Shown piece after piece: positions 7,146 to 15,198 of a stretch of DNA of 17,902 bases. Location of the stretch: positions 1 through 17,902 of the forward strand of contig CAMKAA010000004.1 in assembly GCA_946410365.1 (NCBI GenBank). Direction: 5' to 3'. The position numbers and the translations under genes are program-made. This stretch comes from an uncultured Lachnospiraceae bacterium. GTDB taxonomy: Bacteria > Bacillota_A > Clostridia > Lachnospirales > Lachnospiraceae. The notes beneath the pieces were generated by a model, which worked only from the letters and a program-made list of their open reading frames with translations, did not search any database and was not told the origin of the DNA. The first letter of the stretch is position 1. The number at the start of each line of letters is the position of its first letter.

Positions 7146-7808
7146 AAGTTCAGAAAGATCAATGATACGACAATAAACTGCATAATCACACAGGATGACC
7201 TTAAAAAGCACGGCATAGACCTCGACGATCTCTTTGACCGCAGGAAGAATGCCGTGGAGTTCATAAGAAGGATCATCTTAAAGGCAGCAAGTTCAGTGAA
7301 CCTGAACATTAAGAATGACTATACATCCATGCGGATCTCGGTCCTTCCGGATCAGTCCGTGAGCCTGACGATCTCCCAGGATCCTGTGGAATCGGCGAAG
7401 ATCCGGGAGCACAAGGAAATGGCCGAACAGCCCGGCGAGAGAAAGCCGGATGCTCCGGAAGCGGGGAAGCGCGCGTCAGGACGCAGAATGCCCGCCTTGA
7501 CAGCGGATAACGGTACTTACATTTTTCAGTTTCCAACCGTTATGGACACGGTAAAATGCTGCAGGATACTCTCTAGCTGTAAAGGTATAGAGACCTCGCT
7601 CTATTTTGTCAAAGAGACAGGAAACTATTATCTCCTGATCGTGAAAGGGACTGATCCCGCCGAGAATTACAGCAGTATCGTGCTCAGCCTCAACGAGTTC
7701 GGCAAAATGGTATCCTGCGATGAGATTACTCTGGCCTATATTAAGGAGCACAGCGAGTGCATTCTCAGAAGCAGGGCGGCACAGCAGATTTCGGAGATTT
7801 ACAGTTGA
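7143..7808 (+). CDS. mecA: MecA-family adaptor protein for ClpC
   Basis: MecA adaptors deliver substrates to the ClpC/ClpP protease and trigger ClpC hexamer assembly. The N-terminal domain begins MKFRKINDTTINCIITQDDL and continues with DDLFDRRKNAVEFIRRI, the typical substrate-binding part. A low-complexity, charged linker follows (GERKPDAPEAGKRASG). The C-terminal ClpC-binding domain follows, with YIFQFPTVMDTVKCCRIL, a Leu-Tyr-Phe strand and NYYLLIV. From TTG 7143 the product is 221 residues, usual for the family. The frame stays open upstream to GTG 7086, but that part overlaps the -10 box. It heads a compact run with the pseudouridine synthase, ligA and metA. Family assignment is by recognition of both domains; the actual substrates are unknown. 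Confidence 0.85.
   Translation: MKFRKINDTTINCIITQDDLKKHGIDLDDLFDRRKNAVEFIRRIILKAASSVNLNIKNDYTSMRISVLPDQSVSLTISQDPVESAKIREHKEMAEQPGERKPDAPEAGKRASGRRMPALTADNGTYIFQFPTVMDTVKCCRILSSCKGIETSLYFVKETGNYYLLIVKGTDPAENYSSIVLSLNEFGKMVSCDEITLAYIKEHSECILRSRAAQQISEIYS
7793..7808 (+). promoter_or_regulatory. Coupled start: GGAG site and TTGA stop/start overlap
   Basis: GGAG at 7793-7796 lies 8 bases before TTG 7805. That TTG overlaps the mecA stop codon TGA (7806-7808) as TTGA, the same arrangement as the common ATGA overlap. Ribosomes ending mecA could therefore restart directly on the pseudouridine synthase. Confidence 0.6.
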
Positions 7809-8533
7809 ACGCGAAGGATATTCCGGAAAGCCGTTTGAATCAGTATATTGCGTCGTGCGGCATATGCTCCAGAAGAGAAGCGGACCGCATGATCGAATCG
7901 GGCAGAGTGAATGTGAACGGGATCCCCGCAGTACGGGGGATGCGCGTTAAGGGAACAGATGAGGTGACGGTGGACGGCCGTCCCCTCACAGGAGCCCTGA
8001 ACAAGATCGTGGTTGCATTTTACAAACCTGTCGGAGTCACCTGTACGGAGCGTGACCGGCATGCGGACAGAACGCTTAATGAAGCCTTTTCTTTTCCTGT
8101 CAGACTGACCTACGCCGGACGGCTCGACAGGGATTCGGAAGGGCTTCTTGTGATGACTAACGATGGTGATCTCATCGATAAAATGATGAGAGGGGCCAAC
8201 GGCCACGAAAAAGAGTATATCGTGCGCGTACGAAGCAGGATTCCGGATGCAGACCTTGAACATTTCAGAAAAGGCGTCAGGCTTAAGGACCTCGGAGTCA
8301 CTACCCGTCCCTGCAAGGTGGACCGCCTGGGAGACTATACTTTCAGGATCATTCTCACCCAGGGCCTGAACAGGCAGATCAGAAGGATGTGCCGGGCGGT
8401 GGGAAATGAAGTTGTCAAACTCAAGAGGGTGAGAGTGCTCAATATAGAACTCGGATCAATGAAACCCGGTGAACAGCGGATCGTAAAGGGAGATGAGCTG
8501 CAGGAACTCTACAGAATGGTTTCAAATCCTTGA
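7805..8533 (+). CDS. rluF: 23S rRNA pseudouridine synthase, RluF/RluB type
   Basis: The enzyme isomerises specific uridines in 23S rRNA to pseudouridine. An N-terminal S4 RNA-binding domain (RLNQYIASCGICSRREAD, then GRVNVNG) is followed by the RsuA/RluB/E/F catalytic domain. That domain has YKPVGVTCT, the active-site block GRLDRDSEGLL with catalytic Asp108, and the family-specific GLNRQIRRMC. The chosen start, TTG 7805, gives 242 residues and begins a few residues before the S4 domain, as usual. ATG 7757 is in frame but would overlap mecA by 52 bases and adds residues unlike the family. The RQIRRMC block and the EVVKLKRVRVLNI end fit RluF best; RluB cannot be excluded without a search. It ends 11 bases before ligA. 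Confidence 0.88.
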   Translation: MNAKDIPESRLNQYIASCGICSRREADRMIESGRVNVNGIPAVRGMRVKGTDEVTVDGRPLTGALNKIVVAFYKPVGVTCTERDRHADRTLNEAFSFPVRLTYAGRLDRDSEGLLVMTNDGDLIDKMMRGANGHEKEYIVRVRSRIPDADLEHFRKGVRLKDLGVTTRPCKVDRLGDYTFRIILTQGLNRQIRRMCRAVGNEVVKLKRVRVLNIELGSMKPGEQRIVKGDELQELYRMVSNP

Positions 8534-8544
8534 AAGGGTGTAAA

Positions 8545-10587
8545 ATGGAACAGGTGATGAAGATAGAGAACAATACAGGAACCGGAGCGGAAAGAAAGCT
8601 CACTGCAGTAGAACAGAGCCGCATGAAAGAGCTCACGGAAATACTCAACCGCGCCTCGGAAGCTTATTATAATAAAGACACCGAGATCATGAGCAACTTC
8701 GAGTATGACAAACTGTATGATGAGCTGTCGGAACTGGAGAAGCGCACAGGGATCGTTCTGGCGGGATCACCTACGGTACACGTCGGATATACTGCAGCCG
8801 ATGAACTGCCCAAAGAGAGGCACGAGAGCCCGATGCTGTCCCTGGATAAGACTAAGGACCGCGGCGCGCTGGCTGAGTGGCTGGGGGATAAAGAGGGACT
8901 CCTTTCCTGGAAGCTGGATGGACTCACAGTTGTTCTGACTTATGAAAACGGGACTCTTGTCAAGGCGGTCACAAGGGGAAACGGAGAGATCGGCGAAGTG
9001 ATCACGGATAACGCGAGAGTATTTAAGAATCTCCCGGTACATATTCCCTGTAAAGAGCCCCTTACTCTCCGGGGAGAGGCTGTTATCCGCTACTCGGATT
9101 TTGAGAAGATCAATGCGGAACTGGAGGCGGAAGCAGCTGCCTCGGGAAATCTCGCAGATGTACGCTACAAGAACCCCAGAAATCTCTGCAGCGGCAGTGT
9201 AAGACAGCTCAATAACCGCATCACGGCTAAGCGGCGGGTGCGATTTTACGCTTTTTCACTGGTGAAAGCCGGTAATCTGGATTTTGACAATTCCAGGCAG
9301 AAACAGATGGAGTTTCTGCAGAAACAGGGGTTTGAGACGGTAGAATCTGTCCGCGTAAATGCCGGCAATGTGGCCGGAAAGGTTGACGAATTTGAGCGAA
9401 GGATCTCTTCAAATGACCTGCCTTCGGACGGTCTGGTGCTCACCTTCGAAGACATAGCTTACGGAGAATCCCTGGGGACCACGGCCAAATTCCCCAGAAA
9501 CTCGATCGCCTTCAAGTGGGCTGATGAAATTCAGGAGACTACGCTGACGGAAGTGGAATGGAGCGCCAGCCGCACAGGACTGATCAATCCGGTAGCAGTT
9601 TTTGAACCTGTAGAACTTGAGGGAACGACGGTAAAGAGGGCTTCAGTCCACAACGTCAGTATTGTAAAGGAATTGAAACTGGGGATCGGAGACAGGATCA
9701 CGGTCTACAAGGCCAATATGATAATTCCGCAGATCGCAGAGAACCTGACCGGGTCGGGCACTCTTGAGATTCCGTCCAAATGTCCTGTCTGCGGACAGGA
9801 TACAAGGATCAGACAGGATAATGATACGGAGGTCCTTGTCTGTACGAACCCCGACTGCGCCGCGAAGAAGATCAAGGCGTTCTCCCTTTTTGTCAGCCGC
9901 AGCGCCATGAATATTGACGGCCTCTCCGAGATGACCCTGGAGAAACTGATCGCGGCAGGACTGATCCACAACTTTGCTGATATCTATCATCTCAACGGGC
10001 ACAGGGAAGTGATCGAAGATATGGACGGATTCGGCAGGAAATCCTGTGACAGGCTGTTTGAAGCAGTCGAGAGATCCAGAGAGACCACGCTTGCCAGAGT
10101 GCTTTGCGCAGTAGGGATCCCGGGAATCGGGATTTCGGGCGCCAGGATCCTCTGTGCGAATTTTGATGACGATATTGATAAGATCAAAGAGGCGGACAGG
10201 GAGACACTCTCCTTAGTGGAGGGGATCGGTCCTGTGCTGGCGGAGAATATTGCTGGTTACTTTGAAGATGAACGCACATCCTCTGCGCTCGATGCGCTTC
10301 TATCGGAACTCCGCCTTAACAGGGAGAAGAAGCAGGATGCGCCGCAGATCCTTGCGGGCAAGACATTTGTCATCACCGGCAAAGTAAATCATTTTGCCAA
10401 CCGCGATGAACTCAAGGCGAGGATCCTGAGCCTCGGCGGAAAAGCCGCGGGAAGTGTATCTGCCAAAACGGACTATCTGATCAACAATGACGTGACTTCA
10501 ACGTCATCCAAGAATAAAAAGGCCAGGGAACTCGGAATCCCGATCCTGTCGGAAGAGGATTTTCTTGCAATGATCAGCGGAGAATAA
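8545..10587 (+). CDS. ligA: NAD+-dependent DNA ligase LigA
   Basis: LigA seals nicks in duplex DNA during replication and repair, using NAD+ to adenylate its active-site lysine. The nucleophile is Lys123 in WKLDGL (motif KXDG). Other adenylation-domain motifs are RGNGEIGE, LRGEAVI, NPRNLCSGSVRQLN and AFKWADE. The OB-fold region contains SRTGLINPVAVFEPV and VKRASVHN. A zinc finger follows at Cys413, Cys416, Cys433 and Cys438, then helix-hairpin-helix repeats (GIPGIG, LVEGIGPVLA) and a C-terminal BRCT domain from about residue 603. ATG 8545, behind AAAGGG with a 6-base spacer, is preferred over the in-frame TTG 8530, giving 680 residues, a full-length enzyme. It lies 11 bases after the pseudouridine synthase and 19 before metA, so it is very likely cotranscribed with both. 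Confidence 0.96.
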   Translation: MEQVMKIENNTGTGAERKLTAVEQSRMKELTEILNRASEAYYNKDTEIMSNFEYDKLYDELSELEKRTGIVLAGSPTVHVGYTAADELPKERHESPMLSLDKTKDRGALAEWLGDKEGLLSWKLDGLTVVLTYENGTLVKAVTRGNGEIGEVITDNARVFKNLPVHIPCKEPLTLRGEAVIRYSDFEKINAELEAEAAASGNLADVRYKNPRNLCSGSVRQLNNRITAKRRVRFYAFSLVKAGNLDFDNSRQKQMEFLQKQGFETVESVRVNAGNVAGKVDEFERRISSNDLPSDGLVLTFEDIAYGESLGTTAKFPRNSIAFKWADEIQETTLTEVEWSASRTGLINPVAVFEPVELEGTTVKRASVHNVSIVKELKLGIGDRITVYKANMIIPQIAENLTGSGTLEIPSKCPVCGQDTRIRQDNDTEVLVCTNPDCAAKKIKAFSLFVSRSAMNIDGLSEMTLEKLIAAGLIHNFADIYHLNGHREVIEDMDGFGRKSCDRLFEAVERSRETTLARVLCAVGIPGIGISGARILCANFDDDIDKIKEADRETLSLVEGIGPVLAENIAGYFEDERTSSALDALLSELRLNREKKQDAPQILAGKTFVITGKVNHFANRDELKARILSLGGKAAGSVSAKTDYLINNDVTSTSSKNKKARELGIPILSEEDFLAMISGE

Positions 10588-10606
10588 AGAATACGGAGGA
10601 ACTATT

Positions 10607-11524
10607 ATGCCTATCAAAATACAGAATGACCTGCCGGTCAAGGAAATACTGGAGAAGGAAAACCTGTTCGTGGTGGATGAAAACCGCGCGACTCATCAGG
10701 ATATCCGCCCCCTGCAGCTCTGTATTCTGAATCTGATGCCCAAGAAGGAGGAGACGGAACTCCAGCTTCTGAGGATGCTGTCCAACACGCCTCTGCAGAT
10801 CGACATTACTTTCATGAGAATGAGCTCCCATAAATCGCTCAATACGCCGATCTCACATCTGCAGAAGTTCTACTATACTTTTGAGGAACTCAAAGATCAG
10901 AGATTTGACGGTCTTATCATAACGGGAGCTCCTGTGGAAAAGATGGATTATGAAAAGGTTGATTACTGGCCGGAGCTCTGCGATGTTTTCGCCTGGAGCA
11001 AGACCAATGTATTCAGTACTTTCCATATCTGCTGGGGAGCCCAGGCCGGCCTTTATTATCATTACGGACTTCAAAAGAGAATGCTTTCGGAGAAACTGTT
11101 CGGTGTCTATTCCCATAAAGTCCGCCACAGAAGAGAACCGCTGGTCCGTGGATTCGACGATTACTTCCTGATCCCCCACAGCCGTTATACCGAGGTGCCG
11201 GCAAGGGCGCTTCACGGATGCAAGGACCTGAGGATCCTGGCGGAATCCGAAGAAGCCGGCGTCCTGCTGTGCATGTCCAGGGACGGAAGGATGATCTTTA
11301 TCATGGGACACGCGGAATATGACCGCAATACTCTTAGGGATGAGTATTTCAGAGATGCGCGAAAGGGACTCGGAACAGCGATCCCGGTCAACTATTTCCC
11401 CGATGACGACCCGGAAAAGAAGCCGCTTCTGGAGTGGCGCGCCCACAGCTACCTCCTGTACAGCAACTGGCTCAACTATTACGTCTATCAGCGTACGCCT
11501 TATGATCTGAACGAGATCCGCTGA
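10607..11524 (+). CDS. metA: Homoserine O-acetyltransferase MetA
   Basis: MetA activates homoserine by O-acylation, the first committed step of methionine synthesis. The 305-residue protein has the expected catalytic set at the reference positions: Cys142 in CWGAQAG, and His235 and Glu237 in GHAEYD. Residue 111 is Glu (GAPVE), the residue known in Bacillus cereus MetA to favour acetyl-CoA, whereas succinyltransferases such as the E. coli enzyme have Gly there. I therefore infer an acetyltransferase. The family opening MPIKIQNDLP is present, and GGAGG at 10595-10599 sits 7 bases before the ATG. Only 19 bases separate it from ligA, so there is no room for a SAM riboswitch or T-box immediately upstream. 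Control must come from the shared upstream promoter, an internal promoter in ligA, or protein level. Confidence 0.95.
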   Translation: MPIKIQNDLPVKEILEKENLFVVDENRATHQDIRPLQLCILNLMPKKEETELQLLRMLSNTPLQIDITFMRMSSHKSLNTPISHLQKFYYTFEELKDQRFDGLIITGAPVEKMDYEKVDYWPELCDVFAWSKTNVFSTFHICWGAQAGLYYHYGLQKRMLSEKLFGVYSHKVRHRREPLVRGFDDYFLIPHSRYTEVPARALHGCKDLRILAESEEAGVLLCMSRDGRMIFIMGHAEYDRNTLRDEYFRDARKGLGTAIPVNYFPDDDPEKKPLLEWRAHSYLLYSNWLNYYVYQRTPYDLNEIR

Positions 11525-11582
11525 AGAAACTTTCCGCACCTTTAAAAGGAGCGGCCCGCAGTATGGAGAACAGGACAACAGT

Positions 11583-14198
11583 ATGGATGATCTGCATTTA
11601 AAACAAACAGAGAAGAGATGCTTTTCGGTGCTGTCCGGTACATCAAAAAACAGTGAAGAATTCATGGATTCTCCCACCTTTTTCCTGAGCAGGGCGACTC
11701 TTAGAGACCGGCTTTGGCTGCTGATCTTTCTGGAGGCGCTGATCGCGATCGAAAACGGATCCGAGGAATACTTTGAGACGGACTACATAATGGCTGTCAA
11801 CGAGTATCTTGTAAGAAGATCGGATCTTTCTGTGCGTATGCTCAACACATGGATCGGAGGACAGAATTTCCGCTCCATGCAGGAAGTGACGGATTTCTTC
11901 AATGACCGGTACCGGATCACAGGCCAGTTCTTCAGGGACAACCAGCTTCAGTGCCGCAGGGAGTGGCAGGAGGCCGCTTCCGTCTACAGAGCGAGGTGGA
12001 TCGAGGCTGTAAGGGCTCAGGAGGATATTCCCGAGGAACTCGCTTCATACGATGAAAAACTCGGGGAACGCAGATTCAGGGAGAATCCGGTGCAGTATCT
12101 GCTGGGGATCAGGGAAGAGGAGAGACTTCATTTTATTGCCCTGATCGCGGAATGCATCTACGAGTATGAGAACGCGGCAGGAAAAAATGTAGCTGTAAGA
12201 ACGGAGAAGAGCGGCGCCGACTTCGTAAGAGAATTCGGAAATCTGCTCAACACCTATGTCAAATACCCGGAAGACCCGGAAATTCAGACGCTGACACTGA
12301 TGGTCCATATGGACATGAACAGCAAAGATTTCAGGGATGACGCAAAGAGAAGAATTTTCTTTAATGAATATCTTCGGGCCGCCGCATACAAATGGCACAC
12401 TAATTCAGCCGGCTGCAGGAAAGCTGTGACTGAAAAATGGGAGGAGTACGGCGCTTTGTTCAGACATCTTCCGCAGGACGGGCAGGAACCCGGAGTGCCG
12501 GAACTGTATCTGGATGAAGCTGTGTTAAATATTCCGGAATTTCAGAAAGAACCGCTGAGGTTCCTGCGGCAGCAGATGAAGAGAGAGCAGACGATCCATT
12601 TTCTGACGATGCTGCATGCTTCTTCCAGTACGCCGGAAAATTCCGCGCTGGCTGCTTATCTGATCACCAGATGGCTTTTGGAACCGGAGCAGGAATACGC
12701 TGCCGAAATGGATTCTTTCTTCGGATGGAACAACAGGACAGACGAGGAGAGAAACTTTTCGATCGAGCAGGAGATCCGGGACCTGGTCTCCATCTGGAGA
12801 TACAATTATAAAAAGTGCAGGAATACGGTAAAGGCTGACTGGGCTGTGTTCGAAGAGGCGTATGGCCACGTGATCGCAGACAACGTGGTGCCCGAAGATC
12901 TGCAGGATTTTGCCGATATATTCGAGAACAGCGATTTTATCGAGGATCCGATCAGTATACTCAGGGATATGGACAGAGAGGAGATCGAAAAGTTCGTCGA
13001 TTTCTGCGGAGCCCTCAACGGGATGGATGAACACGACGCAGCTGTGTTTGCGGAAGCTGCCATAACGTGGCTGGAGAATCCGTCCAACGACGGCGCGCGT
13101 CAGCTTATGGACAGGATCGGCGGATGGAAGGCAGCCGGCGCTTCGGGAGAGATCTCCGCGCTCAGGGATTTCTTCGAGAAATCCGCTGTCTCCTGGAGAT
13201 TCAACTACGGCGGTCTTCGCAGCAATGCGGTATTTAACCGCAGGAACTATCTCCGTCAGCTTTCCGAACACAAGGGAGAGAACAGAACTGAGAGCGCGAG
13301 ACAGGAGCTGAGATCCTTCGACAGGATCATGGAGGACGAACACTTTATGAGTCATCCTGTCAGCTACCTGCGCGGAATGAGCCAGCTGCAGTGCGAGAGG
13401 TTTCTTCTGTTCCTGGCAGCGGCGTCAGGTATGGATCCGGAAAGCGCTCTGCGCTTTGCGGTTATCTTTAAAAACGCGATTTTTTATCCCAATGACGGGC
13501 TCAGAAAGAGAGTCGACAAGATCCTGGGAAGGCGAAGCCGCGATGACAGGCAGAGAACTGGATATATCGAAGAGCTTCTCAGAGGCTCAGTTAACGAGTC
13601 CGGATTAAACGCCCAAAAGCGCACAGATGTGGAAAAGAACTGGAGTGCCTACGCGAAGGTATTCGACGACAGGCGGGAGAAGCAGAAGAAAAATCACTGG
13701 GAACTCAATGAACTTAATGTCAGGAAACTGTTCCGCTACTGTACGACCGGGAAGGAGAGCGCGAGCACGGTAAGACCTGAAGATGAGGGGACTGTCGTGG
13801 TCAGACTTCTGGGAGACGAGGAGCCGGTCAATATCAGCTTCAAAGACGTCGCTCTCAGTTCCGAAAGGATCTACGGCGATCAGGTGGGAGAGATCCTGCG
13901 CTTTATGCTCGGGCAGCTTGAGATGTTCCATCTTCGCGGGGAGAACAGGAGCCAGCGCACTTATCCGGTGACATATCCCGTTGACAGGATCCGTGAACGA
14001 AGAGATGCATACGGTGAGAGGATACAGTGGACTGATTCGGAGTCAACTGTATGTCAGCTTCTTTATCTTGCAGTCGGAGCAGAACTTCTTCCTCCGATCC
14101 ACCAGTCAGTGAATGACCGGAACGGAGAAGTGACGCTGATCCTCAAACTCGATGAGGCCGGCGCTGACAAAATAGAGACGATACTCCGAAGTATTTAG
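11583..14198 (+). CDS. Uncharacterised 871-residue protein with about five divergent internal repeats
   Basis: I do not recognise this protein. It has no signal peptide, clear membrane segment, nucleotide-binding loop or metal cluster. Its first ~695 residues consist of about five divergent repeats. Each opens with a Pro-x3-Leu-Arg-x-Met helix start (Pro31, Pro169, Pro324, Pro456, Pro592) followed by an amphipathic stretch resembling FLxxLxA. About 40-55 residues later comes an aromatic-hydrophobic-x-x-Pro turn (for example WLLEP, WLENP). Some 80-100 residues after the first Pro comes W-x2-N-x4-R-x2-V-x3-W. Spacing between repeats is 132-155 residues. The C-terminal ~170 residues are a different, mixed alpha/beta-looking domain. 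The start at ATG 11583 has only AGGA upstream. The gene follows metA by 58 bases without a terminator. A scaffold or binding role is conceivable but not shown. Confidence 0.8.
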   Translation: MDDLHLKQTEKRCFSVLSGTSKNSEEFMDSPTFFLSRATLRDRLWLLIFLEALIAIENGSEEYFETDYIMAVNEYLVRRSDLSVRMLNTWIGGQNFRSMQEVTDFFNDRYRITGQFFRDNQLQCRREWQEAASVYRARWIEAVRAQEDIPEELASYDEKLGERRFRENPVQYLLGIREEERLHFIALIAECIYEYENAAGKNVAVRTEKSGADFVREFGNLLNTYVKYPEDPEIQTLTLMVHMDMNSKDFRDDAKRRIFFNEYLRAAAYKWHTNSAGCRKAVTEKWEEYGALFRHLPQDGQEPGVPELYLDEAVLNIPEFQKEPLRFLRQQMKREQTIHFLTMLHASSSTPENSALAAYLITRWLLEPEQEYAAEMDSFFGWNNRTDEERNFSIEQEIRDLVSIWRYNYKKCRNTVKADWAVFEEAYGHVIADNVVPEDLQDFADIFENSDFIEDPISILRDMDREEIEKFVDFCGALNGMDEHDAAVFAEAAITWLENPSNDGARQLMDRIGGWKAAGASGEISALRDFFEKSAVSWRFNYGGLRSNAVFNRRNYLRQLSEHKGENRTESARQELRSFDRIMEDEHFMSHPVSYLRGMSQLQCERFLLFLAAASGMDPESALRFAVIFKNAIFYPNDGLRKRVDKILGRRSRDDRQRTGYIEELLRGSVNESGLNAQKRTDVEKNWSAYAKVFDDRREKQKKNHWELNELNVRKLFRYCTTGKESASTVRPEDEGTVVVRLLGDEEPVNISFKDVALSSERIYGDQVGEILRFMLGQLEMFHLRGENRSQRTYPVTYPVDRIRERRDAYGERIQWTDSESTVCQLLYLAVGAELLPPIHQSVNDRNGEVTLILKLDEAGADKIETILRSI

Positions 14199-14264
14199 AT
14201 CTCAGAGAACTGTTCCAAAAACTGCGCTGATCAATATAATATATAAATTTATTAAACTTTTATA

Positions 14265-14293
14265 TTTACACTTCGAAACAACAAAAATATAAT
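14265..14293 (+). promoter_or_regulatory. Strong sigma-A promoter for the zinc-knuckle gene
   Basis: TTTACA (14265-14270) and TATAAT (14288-14293) have the ideal 17-base spacer, five and six of six matches to consensus. AT-only DNA directly upstream could act as an UP element, and ATATAAA (14241-14247) with TTTATAT (14259-14265) forms an inverted repeat touching the -35 box. Transcription would start near 14300, leaving the 5' hairpin ATTCCC-AAA-GGGAAT (14305-14319) at the very front of the mRNA. Confidence 0.8.
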
Positions 14294-14355
14294 AGAAAAG
14301 TGAGATTCCCAAAGGGAATTGTAATAATCTTACGGGTACAGGAGGTTTGAAAAAC

Positions 14356-15162
14356 ATGTCTGGTAAAGATCCGGAACTGTCACGACTTGGAGAAGCACTC
14401 AGCGGTGCGAGATCTGCATACGCAGAAGCAAAAAAAATCACAGATGAGGCCAAGGCGCGACTGAATGAAACTGGCAGCAGGATCCAGACCTTTAATGCGA
14501 AGATCACCGAGCTGAAGAAAGGAATCGACTCCGAATATAATGCAATGAGAAGCGAACGTGCCGGCGGCGACAGAGATGCTGCTGATGAGCACCGCTCGAT
14601 GGCTCAGTCAATGCAGGAGAAACTTACTGAGATCTACGAATCCAAGAAATCCTGCTTCGGAGAACTTGATGAAGCGCGGGCAGCGTTCAACAAAGCTCTT
14701 GATACCCAGAAGATCCTCAGGGATAAGGTTCAGGAAGCCTGGGACGGATTTAACGCAAGGCTTGAGTACCTGAAAGAGGAAAATGCCAAGGAACAGGCTA
14801 AGTGGAAAGAGAAGCCCTGCAAGATCTGCGGCGTGCCGATCCGCTACAATACGGAGTGGAAGCACATACCGAACCTTTGTAAGGATTGTTTTGACAAGGA
14901 TAAGGAAAACTGGGAAGACCGCAAGTGCGCCAAGTGCGGCAAGACTTTCAGGATCAATAAGGGCTGGGAGCATATTCCTACGATCTGCGGCGACTGCAGA
15001 AAGATCGTAAAAGCTGAGAAGGCAGCCAAGATGCAGGTGGAAAAGGAAGCCGCCGAAGAGAGTGCCAGAGCCGCACGCGAGGAGAGAGAGGCAGCAGCTT
15101 CCGCTCTCGTAGACGTCGCCAACGAGGCAGTCGGTGAGATCGCTCCTCCTGAGGAGAACTGA
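14356..15162 (+). CDS. Coiled-coil protein with two tandem CX2C-X16-CX2C zinc knuckles
   Basis: I do not recognise a named family. The 268-residue product starts at ATG 14356, behind AGGAGG (14340-14345) at a 10-base spacer; an in-frame TTG at 14347 is too close to that site. Residues 1 to about 150 are highly charged, Ala/Lys/Glu-rich and lack prolines, so a long coiled coil is likely. Then come two similar modules: Cys155, Cys158, Cys175, Cys178 and Cys191, Cys194, Cys211, Cys214. Both are CX2C-X16-CX2C, with a shared inner pattern Arg-x-Asn-x2-Trp-x-His-Ile-Pro. A second Glu/Ala-rich helix and an acidic tail follow. There is no signal peptide or membrane segment, so it is cytoplasmic. It is monocistronic, between a near-consensus promoter and a terminator. 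Zinc binding is inferred from the cysteines; function is unknown. Confidence 0.85.
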   Translation: MSGKDPELSRLGEALSGARSAYAEAKKITDEAKARLNETGSRIQTFNAKITELKKGIDSEYNAMRSERAGGDRDAADEHRSMAQSMQEKLTEIYESKKSCFGELDEARAAFNKALDTQKILRDKVQEAWDGFNARLEYLKEENAKEQAKWKEKPCKICGVPIRYNTEWKHIPNLCKDCFDKDKENWEDRKCAKCGKTFRINKGWEHIPTICGDCRKIVKAEKAAKMQVEKEAAEESARAAREEREAAASALVDVANEAVGEIAPPEEN

Positions 15163-15198
15163 GTGACCCGGATAAGAGCGGCACAAAAGAAGTAGTGT

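Noticed and set aside
7146..7160. CodY-box-like TTCAGAAA core at the start of mecA
   Set aside because: Compared with the 15-base AATTTTCWGAAAATT consensus it has about five mismatches outside the core and lies inside the coding sequence.
10588..10606. SAM riboswitch or T-box before metA
   Set aside because: Only 19 bases separate ligA and metA, holding just the ribosome site; there is no space for such an element.
10853..11677. 274-codon minus-strand frame opposite metA
   Set aside because: It is a shadow of metA, whose catalytic residues are all in place, and runs across the metA/871-residue gene junction.
12525..13355. 276-codon minus-strand frame inside the 871-residue gene
   Set aside because: The + strand frame is three times longer, is continuous and shows internal protein repeats; the reverse frame has no motif and no ribosome site that I can see.
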